Below, piece by piece: positions 1 through 7,449 of a stretch of 11,397 nt of DNA; within the stretch, counting starts at the first letter, position 1; each line of letters begins with the position of its first letter. Both the position numbers and the translations under genes were made by a program. The notes below the pieces were generated by a model. The model had not been told where the DNA came from. It saw only the letters and a program-made list of their open reading frames with translations, and ran no database searches. The DNA is taken from positions 1-11,397 of the forward strand of contig JADFOC010000034.1 in the NCBI GenBank assembly GCA_022563075.1, written 5' to 3'. The DNA is from Pseudomonadota bacterium (GTDB taxonomy: Bacteria > Pseudomonadota > Gammaproteobacteria > Pseudomonadales > Pseudohongiellaceae).

Positions 1-810
1 GGAATATCGCTGCAGATCTTCCAACCGCATCAGGGTCAATTCGCGACCCCATACACAGCCGGTGTCGAGAGCGTGCACGCGTTTCCTGCCAGTTTGACCC
101 TGCAGTGAGGCCCAGTGGCCAAACAGCAGGGTAGCCCTGGACGTAATTTTTTCATAGTGGTACCAGGGCTTAAAGCCGCTGGGAGCGACGTCCGCGCCTT
201 CCTTAACGGACAATTCCAGGGTGCCGATATTGTCGCAAAAGCGAATCCGGGTGAGGTAGTTGGTGATGACTCGTAGTCGGTCCAGGTCGCGCAGCTTGTT
301 GTGCCAAAACGCCGGCGTATCTCCATACATGTGTCGAAGAAAGTCGCGGTAGTCAGAATCCTGTAACGCGTATTCCACTTCCGCCGCCAGATTCAGCGTC
401 TTCTGCAGCGACCACCCCGGTGCCACTCCCGCATGCACCATCAGATAATGCCTCAGTCCGTGGGTGGTATCGATGCAGTCAAAATGCGCTAGCGGCTTGC
501 AACGTAACCAGTCGCTGAATTGCTGACAGTCTTTGCTCGCCAGCAATTTGCCCAATGACTCCTTGCTGCGAGCCGGCGCACAGCCTTCGTTGATCGCGAT
601 GAAATGCAGATCATGGTTGCCCAGTATAATTTCAGTCGAATCACCCAGGTCTTGCAGAAAGCGCAGCGTGTCCAGTGAGTTCGGACCGCGATTAACCAAG
701 TCACCGACGCACCAGAGTTTGTCTCGAGCAGAGCTGAATGCAACTTTCTTCAGGAGTTTTTTAAGGGGCCGGTAACAACCCTGAATGTCTCCGACAACGT
801 AAGTACTCAT
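1..810 (-). CDS. apaH: Diadenosine tetraphosphatase ApaH, symmetrical (3' end cut by window edge)
   Basis: ApaH hydrolyses Ap4A to two ADP in the cytoplasm; it belongs to the calcineurin-like metallophosphoesterase family. The open frame runs from ATG at 810 to the left edge, giving 270 codons with no stop. The E. coli enzyme has 280 residues, so only about ten codons plus the stop are missing. The metal and phosphate motifs are all visible: GDIQGC (residues 7-12), GDLVNRGP (36-43), GNHD (64-67), HAG (126-128), GHW (231-233) and LDTGCVWG (248-255). A Shine-Dalgarno-like AGGGA lies 4 nt before the ATG. It is the last gene of the lptD-surA-pdxA-rsmA-apaG-apaH block, 64 bp after apaG. That gap contains a strong extended -10 element, so independent expression is likely. 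Everything after residue 270 is outside the window. Confidence 0.96.
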   Translation of the reverse strand, partial: MSTYVVGDIQGCYRPLKKLLKKVAFSSARDKLWCVGDLVNRGPNSLDTLRFLQDLGDSTEIILGNHDLHFIAINEGCAPARSKESLGKLLASKDCQQFSDWLRCKPLAHFDCIDTTHGLRHYLMVHAGVAPGWSLQKTLNLAAEVEYALQDSDYRDFLRHMYGDTPAFWHNKLRDLDRLRVITNYLTRIRFCDNIGTLELSVKEGADVAPSGFKPWYHYEKITSRATLLFGHWASLQGQTGRKRVHALDTGCVWGRELTLMRLEDLQRYS

Positions 811-843
811 GAAGTCCCTGAGAGTTGGCCTCAAAGGTGGCGC

Positions 844-852
844 AGTATAACA
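844..852 (-). promoter_or_regulatory. Putative extended -10 promoter for apaH
   Basis: On the minus strand the apaG-apaH gap reads TGTTATACT. This is a complete extended -10 motif (TG, one base, then TATACT, five of six matches to TATAAT). It would start transcription near 837, leaving a leader of about 27 nt before the apaH ATG. I see no good -35 hexamer at 16-18 bp spacing, which is normal for extended -10 promoters. This is inferred from motif match only. Confidence 0.45.
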
Positions 853-874
853 TTGCGTGCCACGTAATGACGGC

Positions 875-1252
875 TCAATGCACCGTATCGGGAAGCGACA
901 GCAAGAATGGCGGTATCGTGGCTTCGAATGTTTCACCGTTGGAGGCAAGCATTTCATAGCTGCCTTGCATGGTGCCAAACTCGGTTTCGATGATGGCACC
1001 ACTGGTGTAGTGAAAAGTTTGGCCGGGATGGATGACCGGTTGTTGACCGATCACCCCTTCACCTCTGACTTCCTCCACCTTGTTGTTGTCATCGGTGATA
1101 CGCCAGTATCGATTGAGCAACTTGACCGTCTCCGTGCCCTGATTGGTTATTTCGACGCTGTAGGCGAACGCATAGCGCTCCGCAGCAGGATCAGACTGAT
1201 CCTGCAGATAGCGCGCATTCACTTCAATCTTGATAGCTCTATTTAAATTCAT
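875..1252 (-). CDS. apaG: ApaG protein (Co2+/Mg2+ efflux-associated, ApaG domain)
   Basis: ApaG is a small beta-sandwich protein with a fibronectin type III-like fold. Its role is poorly defined; mutants of some bacteria show altered Co2+ resistance or Mg2+ efflux. At 125 residues it has the same length as E. coli ApaG. The whole chain is one ApaG domain: YAFAYSVEITNQG (27-39), LLNRYWRITD (45-54), the glycine-rich RGEGVIGQQP (63-72), YTSGAIIETEFGTMQGSYEM (82-101), and the C-terminal IPPFLLSLP. The ATG at 1252 gives an N-terminus collinear with the family. It lies 13 bp after the rsmA stop and 64 bp before apaH, so it is almost certainly co-transcribed with rsmA. Its Shine-Dalgarno is weak, so translation may depend on ribosomes coming from rsmA. 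Confidence 0.95.
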   Translation of the reverse strand: MNLNRAIKIEVNARYLQDQSDPAAERYAFAYSVEITNQGTETVKLLNRYWRITDDNNKVEEVRGEGVIGQQPVIHPGQTFHYTSGAIIETEFGTMQGSYEMLASNGETFEATIPPFLLSLPDTVH

Positions 1253-1265
1253 AAACCAGCTCAGC

Positions 1266-2084
1266 TTAGCCCGTTAGTGTGTTACTGATCAATACATAGT
1301 CAGCCAGAGTCAGATTTTCTGGCCGCAAACTGCTATCCAATGACAGCCGGTCAAGCTCCTGCTCAGATATGATGGCTTTCAAGGCATTTTTCAAGGTTTT
1401 TCGACGCGCATTGAAGGCGGTGCGAATCACGGTTTGCAGACTCTCTATGCTGCGCGCTTTATGCGGCATCTCATCGTGTGGAGTTAACCGCACTATCGCG
1501 GAGTCGACTTTTGGCTTCGGCGTGAAGGCCGACGACGGCACGTCGAACAGGTGATCTACCCGGCAAAAATACTGCACCATCAACCCCAATCGTCCATAAT
1601 TTTTGTCGCCGGTTTGCGCCGCCAGGCGCCGCACTACTTCCACTTGCAACATGAACGTCATGTCTTTAATCAGCTCATGACTGCGCAATAGGTAAAATAG
1701 CACCGGCGTTGAAATGTTATAGGGGAGGTTGCCGATAACACGCAGTGATTTCGGTGCGGCACCCAGTTGTGTCAGATCAAATTTCAAGATGTCATGCTGG
1801 TAAATACTGACACGTTCAACCCCCTGGTAATACGCGCTCAAGTGCTTGCTCAGATCTCTGTCTAATTCGACACAATCCAATTTGCTGCCACTCGCTGCCA
1901 GCTGTTTGGTTAATGCACCTTGCCCGGGACCGATTTCCAGGAGATGCTCATTCTCCAGGGGATTAATTGCTCGAATTATTCGATCGATGACGCCCTGGTC
2001 ACGTAGAAAATTTTGACCGAAGCGTTTCCGAGCCCGGTGCCGCTCAGCATTATTGTGTTGGGCTGACGCGGCATGAGATTTCAT
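1266..2084 (-). CDS. rsmA: 16S rRNA dimethyladenosine transferase RsmA (KsgA)
   Basis: RsmA uses S-adenosylmethionine to dimethylate two adjacent adenines (A1518 and A1519, E. coli numbering) in helix 45 of 16S rRNA, a late quality-control step of 30S assembly. The 272-residue protein is the usual length. Visible motifs are [11 protein letters not shown] (19-29) at the N-terminus, the SAM-binding loop [10 protein letters not shown] (50-59), the acidic ribose-binding ELDRD (73-77), and the catalytic NLPY (119-122). They are followed by [11 protein letters not shown] (144-154), [12 protein letters not shown] (185-196), and the C-terminal helical domain with [12 protein letters not shown] (224-235). 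The start ATG overlaps the pdxA stop in an ATGA arrangement (2081-2084), which indicates translational coupling to pdxA. Loss of RsmA gives kasugamycin resistance in known species. Confidence 0.97.
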   Translation of the reverse strand: MKSHAASAQHNNAERHRARKRFGQNFLRDQGVIDRIIRAINPLENEHLLEIGPGQGALTKQLAASGSKLDCVELDRDLSKHLSAYYQGVERVSIYQHDILKFDLTQLGAAPKSLRVIGNLPYNISTPVLFYLLRSHELIKDMTFMLQVEVVRRLAAQTGDKNYGRLGLMVQYFCRVDHLFDVPSSAFTPKPKVDSAIVRLTPHDEMPHKARSIESLQTVIRTAFNARRKTLKNALKAIISEQELDRLSLDSSLRPENLTLADYVLISNTLTG

Positions 2085-3073
2085 GACGGCCTCCAGTGGC
2101 GTGCCATCTCGGTAGCCGTTGCGATGGCGTGATACAGACTACCAGTAGTGGCGCGACCGGTTCCGGCGAGATCCAGGGCAGTACCATGGTCCACTGAAGT
2201 TCGGATGAGTGGTAAGCCCAGCGTGATATTGCTGGCCGCACCGAAGCCCTTGTATTTGAGAACCGGCAGACCCTGGTCGTGATACATCGACAGCACTACG
2301 TCGGCTGCATCGAGATACTTGGCAGTAAACAGGGTATCGGCTGGCAAGGGACCGATCAGATTTAAACCTTCACGGCGTTTCTGTTCCAACACCGGCTCGA
2401 TGATATCGCTTTCTTCGTGCCCTAGATAACCGTCCTCGCCGGCATGAGGATTGAGCCCGCACACAAGAATTCGGGGGTTGGCTATGCCAAACTTAAGCTG
2501 CAGATCGGCATGCAGGATGCTGATTACTTTTTCCAGCAAACCCTTAGTAATTGCACCTGGCACCTCTTTTAGGGGAAGATGAGTTGTCACCAGCGCGACG
2601 CGCAGTCCTTCGGTGACCAACATCATGACCGTAAGTTCCTGGCCGAGATGCTCAGCTAAAAATTCCGTGTGCCCGGTAAAGTTGAAACCTGCCGCGTTAA
2701 TGACACTCTTGTGGACGGGACCGGTAACCATAGCATCCAGTTCACGGCGCATGACTCGGTCGGCTGCCGCCCTTAGCGTAGCCAATACGTACTGGGCATT
2801 TGCACTATCGAGTTTCCCCGCGGTGGTGGCCACCTGCAAATTTACCGGTATCACAGTCAGCTCTCCAGCCTTGGATGCTACCGCTGGCTTAGTCCCATCA
2901 AATTTCTTCAGGGTGAGCGACATCCCGAGTAACTTGGCTCTGGCCTGCAGCAGTGACTGGTCAGCAATGACAACCAGTTCAAGATCGTCGGGAGGTCGTT
3001 GTGCAAGTTCGATGCAGAGATCGGGGCCGATGCCGGCCGGTTCGCCGGGTGTAATTGCAATGCGGTAAATCAC
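2081..3073 (-). CDS. pdxA: 4-hydroxythreonine-4-phosphate dehydrogenase PdxA
   Basis: PdxA oxidises 4-phosphohydroxy-L-threonine with NAD(P)+ in the DXP-dependent pathway to pyridoxal 5'-phosphate. Its product is condensed by PdxJ. The protein has 330 residues, matching the family. Visible motifs are [13 protein letters not shown] (7-19), [13 protein letters not shown] (117-129) and FTGHTEF (132-138). The three metal-binding histidines appear at His165 (TTHLPL), His210 (NPHAGE) and His265 (MYHDQG), followed by [12 protein letters not shown] (293-304). The start is GTG at 3073: an in-frame TGA lies at 3077-3079 and the next in-frame Met is residue 51, so no ATG can serve. A GGGAA Shine-Dalgarno 7 nt upstream supports it. 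The gene lies 37 bp after surA and overlaps rsmA by 4 bp. Confidence 0.97.
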   Translation of the reverse strand: MIYRIAITPGEPAGIGPDLCIELAQRPPDDLELVVIADQSLLQARAKLLGMSLTLKKFDGTKPAVASKAGELTVIPVNLQVATTAGKLDSANAQYVLATLRAAADRVMRRELDAMVTGPVHKSVINAAGFNFTGHTEFLAEHLGQELTVMMLVTEGLRVALVTTHLPLKEVPGAITKGLLEKVISILHADLQLKFGIANPRILVCGLNPHAGEDGYLGHEESDIIEPVLEQKRREGLNLIGPLPADTLFTAKYLDAADVVLSMYHDQGLPVLKYKGFGAASNITLGLPLIRTSVDHGTALDLAGTGRATTGSLYHAIATATEMARHWRPS

Positions 3074-3080
3074 GATTCAT

Positions 3081-3085
3081 TTCCC
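3081..3085 (-). promoter_or_regulatory. Ribosome binding site that fixes the GTG start of pdxA
   Basis: The minus strand reads GGGAA followed by 7 nt and then GTG at 3073. Because an ATG at 3080 is out of frame and an in-frame TGA stands two codons before the GTG, this site decides the unusual start. Confidence 0.6.
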
Positions 3086-3110
3086 GGCCAAAGTAGCTCT
3101 TGTCGCGGTG

Positions 3111-4415
3111 CTAATCAATAAATTCAACGAAGGCTTCTTCACGAATTTCGAGCAACCAGTTTTCCAACTCGAGATCGAATTTTCGATTACGCAGGGTGTT
3201 CTCTGCTTGGTTGCGACTGTACTCACCGCTGAGATCAGACACCCGCCGGCCAAGCACTTCAGCGATATGCCAGCCAGTATCAGAACGAAACGGTTGACTC
3301 AGCTCGCCCACAGCGAGTTCGTCTATGATGGCTTCCATGGCTGGTGGCATACCTCCTTCGCTCACCCACTCCAGATCACCGCCGCTTACCACCGAGGAGG
3401 CATCATCTGAATTCTGCCTGGCGATGGTGCCAAAATCTTCGCCATCGACAATGCGCTGCCGCAGCCTCTCAATGGCTACTCGACTTTGTTCATCGGTACG
3501 GATTTCGTTGGGGGACAACATGATGTGTCGCAGGTTGGTCTGATTGACGATCTGCTCGGTGCCACCGCGCTTATTGGTCAATTTAATGATATGGAAGCCG
3601 TTGCCTGCTTTGATCGGTCCTTCGATATCATCGATACTCATATTGACCACGATGTCGGCAAACACGCCCGGTAACCGATCTGCCTTGCGCCAGCCAAAAT
3701 TGGCGCCGGTGATTTGAAACAGGCCAGCCTCCTGCGCCGTCGCTCGCGTCGCGACGAAATCGTCACCTTCCTGAATGCGCGCCACCAGATCGGCGGCGTA
3801 TTTCAATTTACTGGCGACAATCTCATCGCTGTCGAATTCGGTGGTTGCAATCAGGATGTGATCCACCAGGTAGTCTGCCGACAAGACTTCCTTACCCATT
3901 TCCGAGTTGAGAAAGTTTTCAATTTCCTGATCGGTAATGCTGATTCGACGATTCACTATGCCGCGCTGCAGTTCCTGTAGGGTCATCTGTTTGCGAACCT
4001 GCTCTCGAGTCTGCAGATAGACACCGTTGCGTTCCAGTGCTGCGATATACTCGTCAAAACTCATGTTGCTGTTCTGCGCCATGTTGTTCAGTACTCGATT
4101 TAACGTGTCATCGTCGAATCGAATACTGATGCGGTTGGCGAACTGTAATTGTAAATTTTCCAGCACCAATGCCTCCAGCACTTCTTCCCGAAGTACATCC
4201 TCATCGGGCAGAGATTCATCCGCGCGAGCAGCTCTTTGATGAATCTCGAGCAGGCGCGAGTTGAGTTCACTCTGTAGCACCACGCCTTCGTCCACCAACG
4301 CGACGATCTTGTCCAGTAACACCCTTTGTGCGGTTGCCGGCGCACTCAGCACCAGGCCAACGCACAGAAATGCCAGCGTAAACACTGCTCTTCCAGTCAA
4401 TCCAAAACTATTCAT
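3111..4415 (-). CDS. surA: Periplasmic chaperone and peptidyl-prolyl isomerase SurA
   Basis: SurA escorts unfolded outer-membrane proteins, including LptD, through the periplasm to the BAM complex. The chosen start, ATG at 4415, gives 434 residues (E. coli has 428) and puts a Sec signal peptide at the N-terminus: a hydrophobic core FTLAFLCVGLVL (12-23) and an APATA|Q cleavage site after residue 29. The mature protein begins RVLLDKIVALVDEGVVLQSE (31-50), the conserved N-terminal chaperone segment. Two parvulin-type PPIase domains follow at about 180-282 (HILIATTE, FGWRKADRLPGVFAD, GFHIIKL) and 296-397 (RHIMLSPNE, GGDLEWVSEGGMPPAM, GWHIAEV), then a C-terminal helix. A longer in-frame start at 4562 would bury the signal peptide and is rejected. 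The start lies 8 bp inside the end of lptD, so the two are probably translationally coupled. Confidence 0.96.
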   Translation of the reverse strand: MNSFGLTGRAVFTLAFLCVGLVLSAPATAQRVLLDKIVALVDEGVVLQSELNSRLLEIHQRAARADESLPDEDVLREEVLEALVLENLQLQFANRISIRFDDDTLNRVLNNMAQNSNMSFDEYIAALERNGVYLQTREQVRKQMTLQELQRGIVNRRISITDQEIENFLNSEMGKEVLSADYLVDHILIATTEFDSDEIVASKLKYAADLVARIQEGDDFVATRATAQEAGLFQITGANFGWRKADRLPGVFADIVVNMSIDDIEGPIKAGNGFHIIKLTNKRGGTEQIVNQTNLRHIMLSPNEIRTDEQSRVAIERLRQRIVDGEDFGTIARQNSDDASSVVSGGDLEWVSEGGMPPAMEAIIDELAVGELSQPFRSDTGWHIAEVLGRRVSDLSGEYSRNQAENTLRNRKFDLELENWLLEIREEAFVEFID

Positions 4416-7254
4416 AATCAGGTTCTCTAAATCCCAAAATACCGTCGCGCAGAAGGTTGCTGAGACCGCCACCGGTGATATTGCCCAGGCCGTGTAAGGT
4501 AAATTGGACAAATATTCCGCGATTGGGTTTGATATTAGGAAGAAACAATTCGTCTTCGTCAACCCATTCGCGACCTATTAGTCGAATGGTTGCGCAACAA
4601 TTACTGTATTCGACCCCGGCAAAGCTCTCAAGGTTCCTGGAATTACTGTGATCATAGTTCCAACGGACCAATAATTTCCAATTTTCGCTCAGCGGCCAGG
4701 CGGCGGAGATATCCGTCTGCTTAATACGCGGGTCAATGCCCGATGGCAGCACCAGATTGCGGGTGGTAAGCAGACTGCGATAGCGATAGGCCAGGTTAAA
4801 CAGCCGATTGGAGCCACTCTGGTACCTGAGTTGAAAACTACCCTCATCGACCTCGCGGGTGTCTTGATTCCATTGTACATCTCCATGTAGACGCCAATTA
4901 TCCCCGAAAGAATACCCAAATTCAGCGGCCAGTGCTGACCTATTGGTGACCGGCGAATAGCGGGGCAGCCATGTTTGCAGCGGATTATTCATGGTTACCC
5001 GTCGATCTTCGAAATATTGAATCTGGCCTACGCTCAACCGAGCCCGTTCCTTCCCGGTGGAGTCGAGGAGTCGAGTAGTGAGCGCCAAAGTGACCTGATC
5101 GGCATCGGCACTACGATCTCCGCCGCTAAAGCGATCGTCTCTGAATAATTGACTGAAACTAAAATTAAGTTCCGAGGTATCGAACAGAGGCAACATGCTC
5201 TGGTCTTGAAATTCGCTATACAGGTAGTAGAGGCGCGGTTCCAGTGTCTGGGTCCAACCACCGCCGCCTCGAGACATCGGCCTTTCGAATATCAAACCGC
5301 TATCGAAGCTGTAAACGCCGATGCCAAGATCGGGATCTTTCACGGTGTTGGCGGCCTGATTCTGCAACCGGTAGGCAACGTGTTTGTATTTCATCTTAGC
5401 CCGCAGGAACCAGCCCGGTGCTTCCAACGACCAACTGATTTCCGGTTCCAGATTGAGTCGTTCACCGTGTACCAAGGCGCCATTATTCAGGCTGGCCGGT
5501 GATAATAATGATTCATCCAGATCTCTATCGAAGGAAGTTATTTCACCGGACAGGCCGATGCGAAATCCACCAGCCAGATACACATCGGTGTCGAAAAAGA
5601 ACTGGGGCAGACGATCATAGGGTCGGTTCAGGTTTCCGGCGGATAGGAAGGGATCAATTATCTGAATGCGTTGTAGATTGAGCCCGGCGCGCAGCAACGG
5701 TGAATTAAAATTCAGCCGCCCCTGACGGTTGAGATGAGTACGGCTGGTGACGTTCAGTCCGGTGCTGCCTAAATCGTAAAAGTAGTCTGCATCACTGACT
5801 GCACTATAATCCACATAGGTCGTCCAGTTTCGGTTGAGCACACCTAAGTGTTCATAGCCAATGAACCAGCGATTTTCCGTTGGCGGTGAATCCGAGCCAG
5901 CGAATTTCGCGGTGGCGGGATCGAACAGCTTGTCACCCCGCAGATGTGACATATTCAGTGTATTCATGGACCAACTGGACAGGTATCGAAGCTCTGCACT
6001 GATCATCACCCCTCGATCCGAAATCAGTCTGGGAGAGATGGTGGCATCATAGTGCGGTGCAAGATTCAGGTAATAGGGTAGTTCGAAATCGAAACCGCCA
6101 CTGCGTGTGGATCCGGTACTGGGAGCCAGAAATCCGGAGATGCGTTCATCACCCAGGGGGAATTGCAGGGTGAAAGGGTAGTAGAAAACAGGGATGTTCC
6201 CTAGTCTCAAGCTCACCGCTTGCGCATAGCCGCGGCCTCGTTCCTGATCCAGCACGATGGTGTTGGCGCGCAGGTACCAGAAAGTGCTATCTGGTTCGCA
6301 GCGGCTGAATTCGCCATTTTCGATGCTGACCAGGCCTGAATTACTGTGGTAGACAATGCTGTCCGCCTGACCGTGGGCACCATAGTCGTGCAACACGTAG
6401 TGGGCAGATTCGAGCCGGCTCACGCCGTCATTACTGTCAATATAAGCGGAGTTGCCGCGCAGTAAAACGCCCGGCTCTCTAAACACCACATCGCCCTCCA
6501 TCAGCACCGTATTTTCCACCGGATCGATACTGGTGACGGCATTATTCTGAATCGTGCGGAAACCTTGTTGCACGACGATATCGCCTTCGATGGTGATCAA
6601 ATTTCGTGAGATTTGCGTGAGTCCCTCGATGCTGCGATAACGGATTTCGGCTTCGGCCGGATCGGCCTCTAGATCTACGGCACCGGTGGTGGGATCGATG
6701 TAGGCGCCACAGCAATTGTCAGCCAGTGTTTGTAATTGAGCCGGACCCATTGCTTCGCGAGGGACCCAATCCAACGCATGACCGCTGCTGAAGGCAGCCA
6801 CAACAGCCGACGGCGTAGTCCTGAGCGTTGCTGTTGCCCGGGCAGGCTCCTCGAGATCCGCCAGGGCCGACGTAGTTGCTGTACTCAAATCTGCGCTCGG
6901 CAAGGATTTAGCCGTCGAATTGGAGGTTGCCGGTATTTCGGGCGCGGGCACTTCAGGTATCGGTGCTGCGGGTAACGGCGTATCTACTGGTGGAGTTTCT
7001 GGCGTTGCTATTGGCGGTGCTGATGTTTCGGGCGGCACTGTGTCGAGCTCGCTTGATGGTTTAACCGGCGTAGCTGTGGCTCCGGCTGCCGGGCTGATGG
7101 TACTCTCACACACCCAGCCATCTCCGGCGGCATTAGCGATACAGGTGTATTGAGGTAGTTGGGCCTGAGCAGTTGGTACAGAGGAGGACAGCAACAATCC
7201 GGCAGATATAATTAGTGAGATATTGGAGCAAAGTGCTCGTTTTTTAAACGGCAT
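4408..7254 (-). CDS. lptD: LPS-assembly outer-membrane protein LptD
   Basis: LptD, with the lipoprotein LptE, forms the outer-membrane translocon that inserts LPS into the outer leaflet. The 948-residue chain is longer than E. coli LptD (784) and close to Pseudomonas LptD. Residues 1-31 are a signal peptide (cleavage after AQA). Residues 38-49 carry a Cys...Gly-Trp-x-Cys element. Residues about 55-150 are a Pro/Ala/Thr-rich linker. LDWVPREAM (161-169) and NCCGAYIDP (180-188) precede the OstA/LptA-like jellyroll (about 205-330, with ITIEGDIVVQQG and LMEGDVVFREPG). The 26-strand barrel follows (about 340-940), including FYYPFTLQFPLGDERISGFL (357-376). Cysteines are at 9, 38, 49, 181, 182, 319, 886 and 887; the 886-887 pair matches the vicinal cysteines that form LptD's essential disulfides. 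The Shine-Dalgarno is weak. It is the first gene of the six-gene operon. Confidence 0.97.
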   Translation of the reverse strand: MPFKKRALCSNISLIISAGLLLSSSVPTAQAQLPQYTCIANAAGDGWVCESTISPAAGATATPVKPSSELDTVPPETSAPPIATPETPPVDTPLPAAPIPEVPAPEIPATSNSTAKSLPSADLSTATTSALADLEEPARATATLRTTPSAVVAAFSSGHALDWVPREAMGPAQLQTLADNCCGAYIDPTTGAVDLEADPAEAEIRYRSIEGLTQISRNLITIEGDIVVQQGFRTIQNNAVTSIDPVENTVLMEGDVVFREPGVLLRGNSAYIDSNDGVSRLESAHYVLHDYGAHGQADSIVYHSNSGLVSIENGEFSRCEPDSTFWYLRANTIVLDQERGRGYAQAVSLRLGNIPVFYYPFTLQFPLGDERISGFLAPSTGSTRSGGFDFELPYYLNLAPHYDATISPRLISDRGVMISAELRYLSSWSMNTLNMSHLRGDKLFDPATAKFAGSDSPPTENRWFIGYEHLGVLNRNWTTYVDYSAVSDADYFYDLGSTGLNVTSRTHLNRQGRLNFNSPLLRAGLNLQRIQIIDPFLSAGNLNRPYDRLPQFFFDTDVYLAGGFRIGLSGEITSFDRDLDESLLSPASLNNGALVHGERLNLEPEISWSLEAPGWFLRAKMKYKHVAYRLQNQAANTVKDPDLGIGVYSFDSGLIFERPMSRGGGGWTQTLEPRLYYLYSEFQDQSMLPLFDTSELNFSFSQLFRDDRFSGGDRSADADQVTLALTTRLLDSTGKERARLSVGQIQYFEDRRVTMNNPLQTWLPRYSPVTNRSALAAEFGYSFGDNWRLHGDVQWNQDTREVDEGSFQLRYQSGSNRLFNLAYRYRSLLTTRNLVLPSGIDPRIKQTDISAAWPLSENWKLLVRWNYDHSNSRNLESFAGVEYSNCCATIRLIGREWVDEDELFLPNIKPNRGIFVQFTLHGLGNITGGGLSNLLRDGILGFREPDYE

Positions 7255-7375
7255 ACCAAAATGGATCCGGTAAAAAATGAAAAAAGCACGGTTCCCTGGT
7301 AAATAATACGATGCTGAAACCGATTAAATGGATGAAACACAAGACCATGACTGTGCTGCAGCGCTAGACAAGGGC

Positions 7376-7403
7376 ATAATAATTCATTGTAGTTTGAATG
7401 CAA
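7376..7403 (-). promoter_or_regulatory. Putative sigma-70 promoter for lptD operon
   Basis: On the minus strand TTGCAT (7398-7403) and TATTAT (7376-7381) are separated by 16 bp. The -10 matches five of six consensus bases and the -35 three of six. It would give a leader of roughly 115 nt before the lptD ATG. Motif-based only. Confidence 0.3.
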
Positions 7404-7436
7404 AGGGATCGGATATTCATGATGCTTGATCGAAAC

Positions 7437-7440
7437 GAGG
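7437..7440 (+). promoter_or_regulatory. Ribosome binding site choosing the amgK start
   Basis: GAGG lies 9 nt before the ATG at 7450. It favours that ATG over an in-frame TTG at 7426, which would add eight residues and has no useful Shine-Dalgarno. Confidence 0.55.
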
Positions 7441-7449
7441 CTAGACTTA

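Larger units (their letters stand above)
7255..7449. other. Divergent intergenic control region between lptD and amgK
   Basis: These 195 bp separate two divergent operons and must hold both promoters. The stretch is AT-rich, especially at 7261-7310 and 7371-7400. I see one plausible lptD promoter on the minus strand (listed separately) and a second TATTAT box on the minus strand at 7303-7308 with no matching -35. On the plus strand a CATAAT at 7375-7380 overlaps the lptD -10 but lacks a good -35. An 8-bp palindrome, GCTGCAGC, lies at 7355-7362. There is no convincing sigma-E promoter, small gene or terminator. Confidence 0.6.

Noticed and set aside
857..1246. Open plus-strand frame of 129 codons antisense to apaG
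   Set aside because: It mirrors nearly the whole of apaG, which is a clear family match of the right length. The antisense product resembles nothing I recognise and has no convincing ribosome binding site.
2613..3068. Open plus-strand frame of 151 codons antisense to pdxA
   Set aside because: Low-complexity Ser/Ala/Arg-rich composition typical of a reverse-strand shadow; pdxA is certain on the other strand.
4416..4562. Longer in-frame start for surA, adding 49 residues
   Set aside because: It would overlap lptD by about 150 bp and place the signal peptide in the middle of the protein. The ATG at 4415 gives the normal family length and a proper signal peptide.
7290..7295. GGAACC on the minus strand upstream of lptD as a sigma-E -35 box
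   Set aside because: lptD is sigma-E controlled in E. coli, but no TCTGA- or TCAAA-like -10 is found at the required spacing, so the match is only partial.
7355..7362. GCTGCAGC palindrome in the divergent region as an operator
   Set aside because: Eight bases with no flanking symmetry and no second copy; too little to support a binding site.
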